Assembly (NCBI RefSeq): GCF_024346675.1
Contig: NZ_AP024851.1
Coordinates: forward strand, 930,001-994,000
Source: Photobacterium sanguinicancri
GTDB lineage: Bacteria; Pseudomonadota; Gammaproteobacteria; Enterobacterales; Vibrionaceae
Length of the DNA: 64,000 bases
Reading direction: 5' to 3'
Shown here one piece after another: positions 49,631 through 58,396 of the stretch. Every line of letters starts with the position of its first letter. Within the stretch, counting starts at the first letter, position 1. The position numbers were made by a program, and so were the translations under genes. Under the pieces are notes generated by a model. That model was given only the letters and a program-made list of their open reading frames with translations, was not told the DNA's origin and searched no databases.

Positions 49631-49996
49631 ATGAATTATGACCAATACAATGCTTTTTGTCGTGCGTTGCCAGCGACGACTTATGTTGTGCAATGGAATA
49701 ACTCTCATGTATGGAAAGTCGGTGGAAAAGTGTTTGCCATTGGAGGGTTAGGGCCTGACGATAAACCTGCCTTTATATTTAAAACGTCTGATCAGAATTA
49801 TCATTACCTTAGTGATCAACCCGGTTATAAACCTGCACCTTACTTTGCATCACGAGGGATGAAATGGATCCAACACTTTGTAAGTTCAGCGGCGACGGAT
49901 GAAGAGCTCATGTATTATCTGACCGAGTCTCACCGTATTGTCTCCTTAGGGCTGACCAAGAAGTTGCAAAAAGATCTGAACTTAAATCAAGAGTAA
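49631..49996 (+). CDS. MmcQ/YjbR-family protein
   Basis: A 121-residue small protein of the YjbR/CyaY-like fold: YDQYNAFCRALPATTYVVQW at the start, VWKVGGKVFAIGG in the core, YHYLSDQPGYKPAPYFASRG and WIQHF further on. Some family members bind DNA; the role is unknown. AAGGA lies upstream. It is 45 bp after the GNAT gene on the same strand. Confidence 0.88.
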   Translation: MNYDQYNAFCRALPATTYVVQWNNSHVWKVGGKVFAIGGLGPDDKPAFIFKTSDQNYHYLSDQPGYKPAPYFASRGMKWIQHFVSSAATDEELMYYLTESHRIVSLGLTKKLQKDLNLNQE

Positions 49997-50077
49997 TCTC
50001 TGCACCATCATTTTCAGTGGCTGTTAGTGATGGTAGAACCAGAGAGCATTATTCAGGACATGCATACGGAGGTAACT

Positions 50078-50446
50078 GTGGTTTCATGGCCAGCAATACT
50101 CAAATTAGAAGGTGATAGCGAGCTAACCTATTTCGCATCACAGGCACAATGGAATGATAGTGATGATGTCCATCAAGCTATTTACAGTGACGAAGATATG
50201 CTTATTGATGTCACAGGTAAGATATTCAAGCTGCTAGAGCAACCAACGCAAGCATCATTATCAATGCCAGAGCCTGTACCAAGCAGCTCTACCATTCAAT
50301 TACGTTCGGATAATACCTCACTATATCTGGATCAGATCTGTGATCTGATTAAACTGCATCAAAGCTGTATTGGCGATTGCTGTATCGCAAAGATAAGCTT
50401 CCCCTCGATTGAGCATGCCATGCAATCACTGGCACCAGCCAAATAA
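50078..50446 (+). CDS. DUF4144-like protein
   Basis: 122 residues if started at GTG 50078, which is preceded by a perfect GGAGGT at 50068-50073 (spacing four). ATG starts at 50027 or 50060 lack such a site. The resulting N-terminus (VSWPAILKLEGDSELTYF) suits the Vibrionaceae DUF4144 family, of unknown function. Two cysteines near the C-terminus (SCIGDCC) are notable. A strong hairpin follows the stop. Confidence 0.65.
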   Translation: MVSWPAILKLEGDSELTYFASQAQWNDSDDVHQAIYSDEDMLIDVTGKIFKLLEQPTQASLSMPEPVPSSSTIQLRSDNTSLYLDQICDLIKLHQSCIGDCCIAKISFPSIEHAMQSLAPAK

Positions 50447-50472
50447 AAAAAGCCAGCGGTTAGTCGCTGGCT
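50445..50472 (-). terminator. Terminator shared by converging genes
   Basis: AGCCAGCG (50451-50458) pairs perfectly with CGCTGGCT (50465-50472). The T-run (A-run at 50445-50450) is on the minus strand, so it mainly ends the acylase transcript from 51522 and may also act on the plus strand. Confidence 0.75.
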
Positions 50473-50517
50473 TATCGTTGCTATCGGCTGTAAACAGAGT
50501 CTTTTAACGGTGTCGCC

Positions 50518-51522
50518 CTATTTCACGTTAGGGTTTTGTCCCAATACTGTTTCAGCGGCTTGAGCATTATCAAACATCGTAAAGTTGTACTGTTCAATTT
50601 CCCATGTATCGGCACGATCTAGCGTCCATGATTGGTTCGCTTGGTCGGTGTAAATTGTCCATAACGTTGGGAATACATCATTCACATGTGCGTCGATACG
50701 GTCGTAGCCAGAGAACACATTATTAGCAACTGCTTTAATACTCAGTGCCGCTTTTGCTGGGTCTTTGACATCTCGAGCATACAAGTCTTCAACAATCTCT
50801 TTGGCGCGAAGACGACGGTCGTATGAACGGATACTGGCGTCCGCTTTTGTGCCCTCTTTGTCCATGATTAAATGCGTACTGAACTCTGGATCATTCGACA
50901 TGAACTGTACACCAGGCGCAGTTTCATGGGTGCCTTCATAGATTTTTTGCTCACCCTTCACATACTCAATCACCGCACTCTTACCCGAAGCATCTGTAAT
51001 TTGGTAATGAACAGGAGCAGATATACACTCATTGGCATGACCCGGTAAGTCACAAATTTTCTGGTCAATCACATCAATGCTGCGCAGCGCTGCGAGTGCT
51101 TCATCGGTTGTTGCAAAGTTATCAACCACGAAGCGTGGCACTTCACCTGCACTCACATCTGGAACACCGGTTTTACCCTCAGGGAACTCAGTGTAATCTT
51201 TACCCAGGTATAAGATACGCGCTACCAGACCTTTTTCATTCATGGCTTCAGCCACAATGCCTGGGTTAAAGGATTTAATCTGCATAGAGGCATACTTAGA
51301 TTTACTTGTGATGCCATCTTCAGTATCGGCATACTGGTTTTCAATACCTCGCCCTTTACCGACAACTTCTGCTTGATCTTGACCAGCCCAATCCATAGTA
51401 CGAACCGTCATGCTCACGTCACCATTATTATAAATAGCCGATGTACATGCTGTTGCTATGCTTGCCATACTCAATGTTGATGCTGCAATCAGTGTTGCGA
51501 TAATTGTTTTAGATGCTTTCAT
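50518..51522 (-). CDS. Penicillin V acylase/choloylglycine hydrolase family protein (third paralogue)
   Basis: A 334-residue secreted Ntn amidase. The signal peptide ends at ATA and exposes Cys26 as the predicted nucleophile (ACTSAIYNNGDV); MRTMDW-like VRTMDWAGQD and a NDPEF segment are family landmarks. GAGGG lies seven bases before the ATG. It is more distant from the two acylases at 1-3606 than they are from each other and has no adjacent LysR. A disulfide is possible from two extra cysteines (DQKICDLPGHANECISAP). Substrate unknown. Confidence 0.9.
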   Translation of the reverse strand: MKASKTIIATLIAASTLSMASIATACTSAIYNNGDVSMTVRTMDWAGQDQAEVVGKGRGIENQYADTEDGITSKSKYASMQIKSFNPGIVAEAMNEKGLVARILYLGKDYTEFPEGKTGVPDVSAGEVPRFVVDNFATTDEALAALRSIDVIDQKICDLPGHANECISAPVHYQITDASGKSAVIEYVKGEQKIYEGTHETAPGVQFMSNDPEFSTHLIMDKEGTKADASIRSYDRRLRAKEIVEDLYARDVKDPAKAALSIKAVANNVFSGYDRIDAHVNDVFPTLWTIYTDQANQSWTLDRADTWEIEQYNFTMFDNAQAAETVLGQNPNVK

Positions 51523-51563
51523 TGCTTCGCCCTCATCAGAATTCGACTGGTTGTCTCGTTTAT

Positions 51564-51593
51564 ATATTCAATCTTGATGCTCAACTTGAATAT
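51564..51593. promoter_or_regulatory. Inverted repeat upstream of third acylase
   Basis: ATATTCAA (51564-51571) and TTGAATAT (51586-51593) form a perfect inverted repeat about 40-70 bases upstream of the acylase ATG, with nested TCAAT/ATTGA elements. Candidate operator; the regulator is unknown. Confidence 0.35.
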
Positions 51594-51845
51594 TGATTGA
51601 GTCCCCCGTTTCGTTGGGGTTGATATTACTCATCTGATAAAAACAGCACCAACGAGTAGCTTTAAGTTTGACTTACAGGGCAAAGCTTCATTCTGAAGAA
51701 ATGACGCATATAAACCATACCACTAGGCCTTACTATTACGATACAAACCACCTGCCATATGAAAGGTTTTTTATGCTACTATCTCTTTGGTTTACAAGGC
51801 CAAATCAAGACATGATGGCCCTAAATATTCACAAGGAGTGTGAGT

Positions 51846-52658
51846 TTGAGGAAATATTTTGCGATCTTTTTATCTCTGTTTTCATTCAACGCGTTCGCCG
51901 AGGATAAACCTCTCACCACGCCCACTTGCTTACCAGAAGCAGTGTTAACAACGCCTGTCACTTTGTTTTTAACAGAATCGATTAAGGCGCAATATGCCCC
52001 TTTTGTTATTGAAGGTCATATAAAGAGTTGGTTGGAACATTCCAATACCGTCATGCGTAATTCTTGCATTCCCATGAAACGGACCTTAAAAGAGGTGGTG
52101 TACATTAGTGAATTACTCGATATCAACTTCCAAGATATCTATGCTGTGCATGATCTCCTCGCCTATTACTATCCAGATAGAATGGAAGCGCTGCAGCCAA
52201 ACAAATCACATCATCACGTATACCCTTACTACGGCGTAGTATTCAGCACACGAAATTCAGCGTTCAATCCCGATAAATGCGGACAAACAGACGTTGCGCT
52301 TTATCCTCAATTTTTCGTGCTAGATATAAGCTGTCCAAAAGTCGTGTTAGAACATGAATTAGGCCACTTAGCATGGGCAAATCACGATATCGATACACTC
52401 TCATATCAAACTGAGGGTTACCTATTCGATTTAGCAGCTTGGTTACCTGTTGGGCTCCATTCTAAAATAAAGCAATACGCCTATGGTTATCATTGCGGAG
52501 GCAAAGGCACAGTGATGTCTTACGCGGATGAATTTCATCCCTTCTACTCCAGCCCTTCTATCGCTTTCGATGGCATAGCTTGTGGCAATGAAGTATATGC
52601 AGATAATGCTCGCGTACTAAGAGAATACGCAGAAGCTAAACTAGCAATAACAAATTAA
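51846..52658 (+). CDS. Exported HELGH-motif putative zinc metallopeptidase
   Basis: 270 residues with a signal peptide (MRKYFAIFLSLFSFNAFA). VVLEHELGHLAWANHD contains an HExxH zinc motif near residue 175, with later His/Asp/Glu ligand candidates. No peptidase family recognised. The start is argued from spacing: AAGGAG at 51833-51838 is one base from GTG 51840 but seven from TTG 51846, which is preferred. Several cysteines suggest disulfides. The next gene begins 10 bp after the stop. Confidence 0.65.
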   Translation: MRKYFAIFLSLFSFNAFAEDKPLTTPTCLPEAVLTTPVTLFLTESIKAQYAPFVIEGHIKSWLEHSNTVMRNSCIPMKRTLKEVVYISELLDINFQDIYAVHDLLAYYYPDRMEALQPNKSHHHVYPYYGVVFSTRNSAFNPDKCGQTDVALYPQFFVLDISCPKVVLEHELGHLAWANHDIDTLSYQTEGYLFDLAAWLPVGLHSKIKQYAYGYHCGGKGTVMSYADEFHPFYSSPSIAFDGIACGNEVYADNARVLREYAEAKLAITN

Positions 52659-52668
52659 AATCAACCAT

Positions 52669-53235
52669 ATGCAGCGAATTATCACCCTCATCGAAAACGA
52701 TAAATTACGGCAAGAGGCGCTTCATTGTGTATCGCTACTGGCACTTCCACAATGTTATTTAGCCGCTGGCTTTGTCAGAAATTTAGTCTGGGATCACCTG
52801 CATCCCGAAAAACAGATAACAACCCCGCTCAATGATCTGGATGTTATTTATTTCGACCCAACTGAAAGCGATCCAAGCAGGGATATTGCGCTTGAGCAAC
52901 AACTCTCAGACATGATGCCCAATCAAAATTGGCAAGTGCGAAATCAAGCAAGGATGCACGGCTATAATGGCGATCGCCCATATTTAAGTACACTAGATGC
53001 CATGCGTTTTTGGCCAGAAAAAGAAACAGCCATCGCCATTCGAAAAGTGCCAACGACAACAGGCAGAGATGGTTACCAAGGGATAAGCGCTTTTGGCCTA
53101 GATTCTTTATTTGATCTCAAGATCACCCATAACCCTAGGCGTTCACGCGCTCTCTTCGAGCAACGAGTCCTAGCAAAGCAGTGGTTAACCCACTGGCCTA
53201 AACTCACAATTGGAAGTTTTAGTGATGCAGAATGA
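52669..53235 (+). CDS. Nucleotidyltransferase-family protein
   Basis: 188 residues of the COG3575-type nucleotidyltransferase-like family. LAAGFVRNLVWDHL and NDLDVIYFD (metal-binding acidic pair) match the core. GISAFGLDSLFDLKI and a basic end (NPRRSRALFEQR) follow. The nucleotide and target are unknown. The 3' end overlaps the deaminase gene by 11 bases. Confidence 0.8.
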   Translation: MQRIITLIENDKLRQEALHCVSLLALPQCYLAAGFVRNLVWDHLHPEKQITTPLNDLDVIYFDPTESDPSRDIALEQQLSDMMPNQNWQVRNQARMHGYNGDRPYLSTLDAMRFWPEKETAIAIRKVPTTTGRDGYQGISAFGLDSLFDLKITHNPRRSRALFEQRVLAKQWLTHWPKLTIGSFSDAE

Positions 53236-53704
53236 TGAAAAGTACATGTTACGGGCACTTGAGTTATCACAACAAGCGCTACCGCAATGTCGCCCCAACC
53301 CTCCCGTTGGCTGTGTGCTGGTAAAAAATGGGAGCATCATTAGTGAAGGTTATACTCAGCCGCCCGGTCAGCATCATGCTGAAGCACATGCTATCGCGCA
53401 ATACCTAGAGAATAGACTCGCTAATCAGCTAGTTAATGAACATAAAGAGAACACGCCAGTCGATTTTAGTGATGTAACCGCTTATGTCACACTTGAACCC
53501 TGCTCTTTTGTGGGACGAACGCCTTCTTGCGCAAACACCCTTGCAACATTAGGGGTTAAACGTGTGGTCGTCGCTATGATCGATCCTGATCCGCGAAACA
53601 GCGGTAAAGGCCTAGATCGAATAAAACAAGCGAACATTCAAGTTGATGTTGGAATATGTGAAGACCACGTAAAAGCCTTTATAAGCCAATATCTGATAAA
53701 GTGA
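53225..53704 (+). CDS. RibD-like cytidine/deoxycytidylate deaminase, deaminase domain only
   Basis: 159 residues from the ATG at 53225 (GGAAG eight bases upstream; the frame opens at TTG 53210). Zinc deaminase motifs: HAEAHAIAQ and EPCSFVGRTPSCANTL, plus PNPPVGCVLVKNG typical of RibD. The C-terminal reductase domain of full RibD is missing, so it is a stand-alone pyrimidine deaminase or a paralogue of another specificity. It is coupled to the nucleotidyltransferase gene upstream. Confidence 0.88.
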   Translation: MQNDEKYMLRALELSQQALPQCRPNPPVGCVLVKNGSIISEGYTQPPGQHHAEAHAIAQYLENRLANQLVNEHKENTPVDFSDVTAYVTLEPCSFVGRTPSCANTLATLGVKRVVVAMIDPDPRNSGKGLDRIKQANIQVDVGICEDHVKAFISQYLIK

Positions 53705-53752
53705 ATGACTGACAAGTATTCATTCTAAACAACATCTGTATCAAGGAAGATC

Positions 53753-54220
53753 ATGAACCCAAATCAACAAGCGATGCTAGATGCGTATCTAGTACAACTG
53801 AGCCCAGAAGAACGAGCTGCAATACCTCAGGTTGTTGCGGAGTATTTTTGTGCCGATGAGTACAATGCCAATGAGTGCGCCCGTTTGATCAATAAGGGCA
53901 TTAAACGCGCATCATGTAGCCTAAAAGAAGGTTATGACATCGACAATGAGCCACTGCCGCAAGTTGGCAACTTAACCCTTGTACTGAACTGGGCTGAAGA
54001 ACCTGTATGTATAGTACGGCTCACTGAGGTATCCACTAGCCCTTTTAATCAAGTCACGCGTGAGTTTGCAGAATCAGAAGGTGAAGGAGATGGTAGCTAC
54101 GAATGGTGGCATCAGGCCCACATCGACTTTTTCACATGTTATGCGGCTCAGATTGGTGCAACTTTCAATGATGAATCTGAACTTGTGCTGGAGCGCTTCG
54201 AAAAAGTCTTTCCTCTATAA
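53753..54220 (+). CDS. ASCH-domain protein
   Basis: 155 residues: an N-terminal helical part, then the ASCH beta-barrel with LINKGIKRASCSLKEGYD, VCIVRLTEV and a C-terminal GEGDGSYEWWHQAHIDFF segment. ASCH proteins bind RNA or hydrolyse modified nucleosides such as N4-acetylcytidine; this one fits the longer (YqfB-distant) group. AAGGA lies upstream. Confidence 0.88.
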   Translation: MNPNQQAMLDAYLVQLSPEERAAIPQVVAEYFCADEYNANECARLINKGIKRASCSLKEGYDIDNEPLPQVGNLTLVLNWAEEPVCIVRLTEVSTSPFNQVTREFAESEGEGDGSYEWWHQAHIDFFTCYAAQIGATFNDESELVLERFEKVFPL

Positions 54221-54263
54221 CTGCATAGATCACCAACTATTCAACTAAAAGGGCATCTACGTT

Positions 54264-54731
54264 ATGCGATATCACCAAGTTTCACCTAATCAGGTGCCCT
54301 TAGCTTTGCTGCTCGAAGCCGACCCTTCAGAGGCGAGCATCAAGCGTTACTTACCCTACGCTTGGTGTTTTGTGGCAACTGAGAATACGGATATACGAGC
54401 AGCCTGTATTGTTGCACCTATAGAATATCAGGAGACACAAGACACGCCGACTGTCGTCGAGATATTCAATGTTTCTGTTCACGCTGAATATCAACAGCAA
54501 GGCATAGGTTCAAAACTACTAAAATTTGCTATCATCTCCCTTAAGGAAAAAGGGGTCATACGAGTAGAACTCGGTACTGGTGCCTTCGGCTATCAACTCA
54601 CATACTATCATCGGTTAGGTTTTCGCATAGACAGCGTGCTCAAAGATCATTTTTTAGACCATTATACCGACCCCATATTTGAAAATGGTATTCAACACAA
54701 AGATATGCTGAGGCTTTACTTAAATATCTAG
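54264..54731 (+). CDS. GNAT acetyltransferase
   Basis: 155 residues with a clear acetyl-CoA loop (VSVHAEYQQQGIGSKLLKFA, Q/RxxGxG/A motif) and YHRLGFRIDSV. The N-terminus (LLLEADPSEASIKRYLPYAW) matches a group annotated as bacterial GNATs with LEADPS. The substrate is unknown. Not obviously an operon member. Confidence 0.88.
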   Translation: MRYHQVSPNQVPLALLLEADPSEASIKRYLPYAWCFVATENTDIRAACIVAPIEYQETQDTPTVVEIFNVSVHAEYQQQGIGSKLLKFAIISLKEKGVIRVELGTGAFGYQLTYYHRLGFRIDSVLKDHFLDHYTDPIFENGIQHKDMLRLYLNI

Positions 54732-54799
54732 TCTGCTCACCCGCGGTAATTAACAACTAGGGAAACGAACTACGCTGCCCCACGAACTTAGGAGGGGCA

Positions 54800-55141
54800 A
54801 TGAACAAGATAAATATTGTTGGGACAAGTGGCAGTGGTAAGTCGACTTTCACCAAAAACTGGCTAAAAAGCTGTCTTATCCTTATTACGAAATGGATACA
54901 CTATGCTGGAAGGCCGACTGGGCTGAATCAAAAAGAACTATGGCCGAACTTGGGAAATAAAGAAAGTTTTAAAACGTTACTGACCAGAAAAAACTCGATA
55001 CTTCTATAGACAATTAAAACCCATAGCAGTAACAAACAACGCTATCAAAAAGTTATTAATGATAAACAATATTCTCACATTCAATTTATTAGAATAACAT
55101 CCCCAACAGAGGCGAAGCGATTCATTGCTAATGCTGTTTAG
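54800..55141 (+). pseudogene. Adenylate-kinase-like P-loop protein, degraded
   Basis: It begins MNKINIVGTSGSGKSTFTK with an intact Walker A, GGAGG-type site upstream. Then a lost base in an A-run shifts frame; the plus-one frame reads KLAKKLSYPYYEMDTLCW, as in intact relatives. About 200 bp of the centre (TRxTP/WLDY region) is gone, after which QKELWPNLGNKESFKTLL resumes in the original frame. The ORF ends at a TAG where relatives have Trp (SILLW-TIKT), and the rest (YSHIQFIRITSPTEAKRFIA) follows in frame to a TAG at 55139-55141. So at least three lesions. Confidence 0.85.
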
Positions 55142-55231
55142 CTATCTTTCTGTATTTAATATCTAGCTTTACTACCTCTTTAAGAATAGAGCTAGACCGA
55201 GGCTCGCTAGCTCTAACCATTATTATTTTAT

Positions 55232-55744
55232 CTACAGTTTCCGACCTAAACGCTTTTCTACTTGCTTCTTCTCCCAGCCAGCACCGAAGAAGTTCATGAT
55301 TTCAAATGCACTCAATGCATGAGACACAATACCAATTCCCCAACCCATTGCTGGCCACCACGCCCATATATAACTAGGATCAGTCACAAAGTTAATGACA
55401 AACAACATACTAATTACAAGTGTATAAGTAATTAAATGAGAATAGAAACCTTTGATCTCTCTTACCTGAGCGAGCACTTTACTCTCTTCATCTGACACAC
55501 TAACATCACTCGGTGTCTTCGTCGTCTTGATGCCAGACTCATTCATATTTGATTCGTTCATATCGGGCTCCTTTTGTAAATCCGTTACTTGAACTTCAAA
55601 TACAGCAGCAAGAGACTTTAATGATTCAAGACCAGCATTATGTCCTCGTTCAATACGTTGGATGGTTCTAATACTCAATCCACTTATTTGAGATAAATGG
55701 TCTTGCGACCAACCACGTTGTAATCTTAATTTTCTGACAATCAT
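55232..55744 (-). CDS. XRE-type HTH fused to 2TM domain
   Basis: 170 residues. N-terminal XRE HTH (1-57, WSQDHLSQISGLSIRTIQRI), a polar linker (60-95), then a 2TM domain with helices at about 107-125 and 130-152. This membrane-tethered architecture is common next to small membrane sensors; its targets are unknown. The start is the ATG at 55744. Confidence 0.88.
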   Translation of the reverse strand: MIVRKLRLQRGWSQDHLSQISGLSIRTIQRIERGHNAGLESLKSLAAVFEVQVTDLQKEPDMNESNMNESGIKTTKTPSDVSVSDEESKVLAQVREIKGFYSHLITYTLVISMLFVINFVTDPSYIWAWWPAMGWGIGIVSHALSAFEIMNFFGAGWEKKQVEKRLGRKL

Positions 55745-55933
55745 CGTCGATTCCCTTCTGCTGTTTCGATGAATATTATCCTTTCAGGACAATAGGGGTA
55801 ACGTCACGAGCACGACACAAATATGACACTTTATATTTATCAATATCTTAAAGTGAATTGTAGGCTGACTAGCTCAATAGCTTGTAATGAAAAAGTGCAT
55901 CTTGCGAGCTCGCTTACAAAATCAGATGTCACC

Positions 55934-56452
55934 CTAACTGCAGTCGACCCAATACCGAGCAATAGGGTTCGGAAATACCTTACCTATAACGACTCTATCG
56001 AATTGACCACCATTACTTTCGATAACTCTACGCGATGCTAAATTATCTTCATCTGCGGTGATAAGCACAGAATGAATCCCTAGCGCCTTTGCTTTGGCTA
56101 ACGCAAGTTTCAGCATTAGCTTGCCATTGCCTTTTTGACGAGATAAAGGCGCCATATCATAACCAATATGACCCGCTTCCAATGCAAGGAATTCATTGTC
56201 TATATTATGGCGAACACGAATAGCACCAAGTATCGATTTGTTATCATTAACTAACCAATAGTGGTTACAAGGCACATACCCATCAGCTAAATTCACGCCA
56301 TTAGCTTCATCAAGAAGATGCTTTACGTACGAGGTGAAGTCTTGTTTACCCGCTAAATAGTACTCTGAATTTTCATGGTCGTTCGCTAAAAAATCATCAT
56401 AAAATGCAGTAAAAGCGGCTTCAAACTCATACGAAGGTGAAACTAATTCCAT
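55934..56452 (-). CDS. GNAT acetyltransferase
   Basis: 172 residues; acetyl-CoA binding segment YDMAPLSRQKGNGKLMLKLA and the C-terminal NLASRRVIESNGGQF helix place it in the GNAT fold, of a type often annotated as a putative acetyltransferase. HYWLVNDNKSILGAIRVRHN is the central strand. AGGAG lies upstream of the ATG. Substrate unknown. Confidence 0.88.
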   Translation of the reverse strand: MELVSPSYEFEAAFTAFYDDFLANDHENSEYYLAGKQDFTSYVKHLLDEANGVNLADGYVPCNHYWLVNDNKSILGAIRVRHNIDNEFLALEAGHIGYDMAPLSRQKGNGKLMLKLALAKAKALGIHSVLITADEDNLASRRVIESNGGQFDRVVIGKVFPNPIARYWVDCS

Positions 56453-56616
56453 TTATTTTCTCCTATACTTTTTATGCACTAGTAGCGGCAATCCATACCA
56501 GTATGACTAAAATACTTATACCATGAAAATACGTTCACAGTGAAAGACAGTTTATTTAAACTTATTAACAAGCCAAGATAAATGAATACGCCATAGGTAT
56601 TGAATAACAAAAAATA

Positions 56617-56871
56617 TCAGCTGACTGAAATACGTCTTAATGACTTCCACTTCAATATAGGCTTTATGATATGCCAATAGGCTATGATGCTGCCGTAAAC
56701 AAGTAAAATACACAAAATGACATCTGAAATTAACTCATGAGTATCGTTACTCCATGGATTATTCCAGTCTTCAGTAAAAATAATAATGATCGTAGCAAAA
56801 AACGTTGCTGAATAAGCAATCATAAGATGCATTGCGACAAAAAGTGAATGCTTTAAAACAGTGAACTTCAT
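56617..56871 (-). CDS. Small two-helix membrane protein
   Basis: 84 residues with two hydrophobic helices (about 8-30 and 48-68) and a basic C-terminus (KWKSLRRISVS). No family recognised. It lies alone between a GNAT gene and a long gap; no strong Shine-Dalgarno. Confidence 0.5.
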   Translation of the reverse strand: MKFTVLKHSLFVAMHLMIAYSATFFATIIIIFTEDWNNPWSNDTHELISDVILCILLVYGSIIAYWHIIKPILKWKSLRRISVS

Positions 56872-57360
56872 AAAAACATATTCTTTAATAGATTTTATTT
56901 TTTATAATATCTCGTTAATACATATATATAGACACACACCTAAAATATAAATACTTATTATTAGGTATATAGTGATTAATACAAGTAACGAGAATTACAA
57001 ATCCAGAAAGACGAACGAATAATATAATAGAAGTTTTACTGTAATGCGAGCGTAGATTCATATTAACCATGAATAATTAAAGATATGAGTTTTGTTGTAT
57101 GAAAATAGAGCGACTTACGCAAGCGAGCGCTTAAACGTAAGCCATAACGTAAACGATAGGCCTAAGCGGTAGATGTAGGCAATGGACGTAAACGTTAATG
57201 TAAGAATAGAGGCGAAGTTTGGCCCAATCATATTGGGTGCTTTATGAGTATCAAAACCAATTCGACCAATGACCAAACCATTCTTGTCGGTGTATTAACA
57301 GAATTGGTATAACAGACGCTCAGCTCACTATTTTACGAAATCAAGCATAGGTCCAAGCTT
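56872..57360. other. 489-bp intergenic region
   Basis: Between two minus-strand genes. It contains several ACGTAA/AACGTAAACG near-repeats around 57110-57210 and a GAATTGGTATA resembling the dispersed repeat near 27184 in reverse. No ORF or RNA supported. Confidence 0.35.
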
Positions 57361-57714
57361 CTAACCTGCTCGACTACCATTTGGCATCGGAAACTCGGGC
57401 ATCGCTAAGCATGGAAGCTGCTTATCTGCATAGCCTATATCAAACAACATTCCCTGCGAAACCTCGCCTGCCATCTTCTGTTCAGGCAAATTAACGACAA
57501 ATAAAGCCTGCTTGCCTTCAATTTCACTTGGGTTTTCACGCTCCTGCTTAATACCAGCAAGGATTGTGCGAGTATGATCGCCAAAATCAACCGTTAACTT
57601 CATTAGTTTTTTGGATTTTTCCACGTCCGAGACTGATGTGATAGTACCGACACGAATATCTAGTTTTTCAAAATCACTGAATGAAATAAGTTCTTTTATG
57701 GGTGCAGGTGTCAT
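57361..57714 (-). CDS. CsaA/tRNA-binding-domain protein
   Basis: 117 residues with the OB-fold tRNA-binding domain found in CsaA, YgjH and MetRS C-termini: FEKLDIRVGTITSVSDVE, LMKLTVDFGDHTRTILAGI, NLPEQKMAGEVSQGM and the C-terminal PNGSRAG (PGSKI/PNGSxV-type end). It binds tRNA, and CsaA is proposed to be a chaperone. The ATG at 57714 (AAGGA eight bases before) is preferred to 57723. Confidence 0.92.
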   Translation of the reverse strand: MTPAPIKELISFSDFEKLDIRVGTITSVSDVEKSKKLMKLTVDFGDHTRTILAGIKQERENPSEIEGKQALFVVNLPEQKMAGEVSQGMLFDIGYADKQLPCLAMPEFPMPNGSRAG

Positions 57715-57835
57715 TTTTACCATCCTTTAAGCTGAAAGATCTATTTACTCTATCAAAAAAATACAGTGTGATGCGTGATCGTCCACACTTAACGTTATGA
57801 TAAAAATCATTTTTATTGATAAGGCACAGGCTAAA

Positions 57836-58300
57836 TTACAACCACTTCTCTAGTATGAAGTTATTCATATTTTGTCCTCTTACCGTGATTGTCTGTTCTC
57901 GCACGACGGTAAAACCGTAATGCTCGTAGAAAGGTTTAGCCGTGATGCTGACTTCTGAATACAAACGCGCGATAGCCCTTTTTATTGCCGTGCTAATAAC
58001 ATACTGCATTAGCGCCTTACCCACCCCTTTTCCCTGATATTGATGGTGACAAAAAAAATGATCAATCAAACCAGAGGCTTGTAGATCGGTATAGCCAACA
58101 ATCACACCGTCAATTTCGGCAACAAAAGGTTGAATGCCAGCCATGCGCTGTCGCCAAATATCAAAATCAAAATTGTCTGGCGCCCACGCTTCAACTTGTT
58201 TTTGCGAATAATCCCGCGAGTTTACTGTTCGAACCGTATTAAAAAACAGCAACCATAAGGCTTTCGCGTCAGCAATAACATAAGGCCTAATTGTTATCAT
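57836..58300 (-). CDS. GNAT acetyltransferase
   Basis: 154 residues from the ATG at 58300 with AGGAG five bases upstream. FFCHHQYQGKGVGKALMQYV is the Q/RxxGxG/A acetyl-CoA loop, and YEHYGFTVVREQTITVRGQN is the typical C-terminal segment of the YafP-like group. Substrate unknown. Confidence 0.9.
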   Translation of the reverse strand: MITIRPYVIADAKALWLLFFNTVRTVNSRDYSQKQVEAWAPDNFDFDIWRQRMAGIQPFVAEIDGVIVGYTDLQASGLIDHFFCHHQYQGKGVGKALMQYVISTAIKRAIARLYSEVSITAKPFYEHYGFTVVREQTITVRGQNMNNFILEKWL

Positions 58301-58396
58301 CGTCACTCCTGTTAACTCATCACGTTCCACTTATTATCTCTCTGCTAATAAACAATGCAGTCCATCAAAACACAATATCAGATGCAAGGTCACTAG

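Noticed and set aside
51668..51907. 79-residue ORF before the HELGH gene
   Set aside because: Overlaps the signal-peptide region of the real gene in another frame and is not protein-like.
57110..57210. ACGTAA-type repeats as an array or origin
   Set aside because: Irregular spacing and low identity; nothing like DnaA boxes or iterons.
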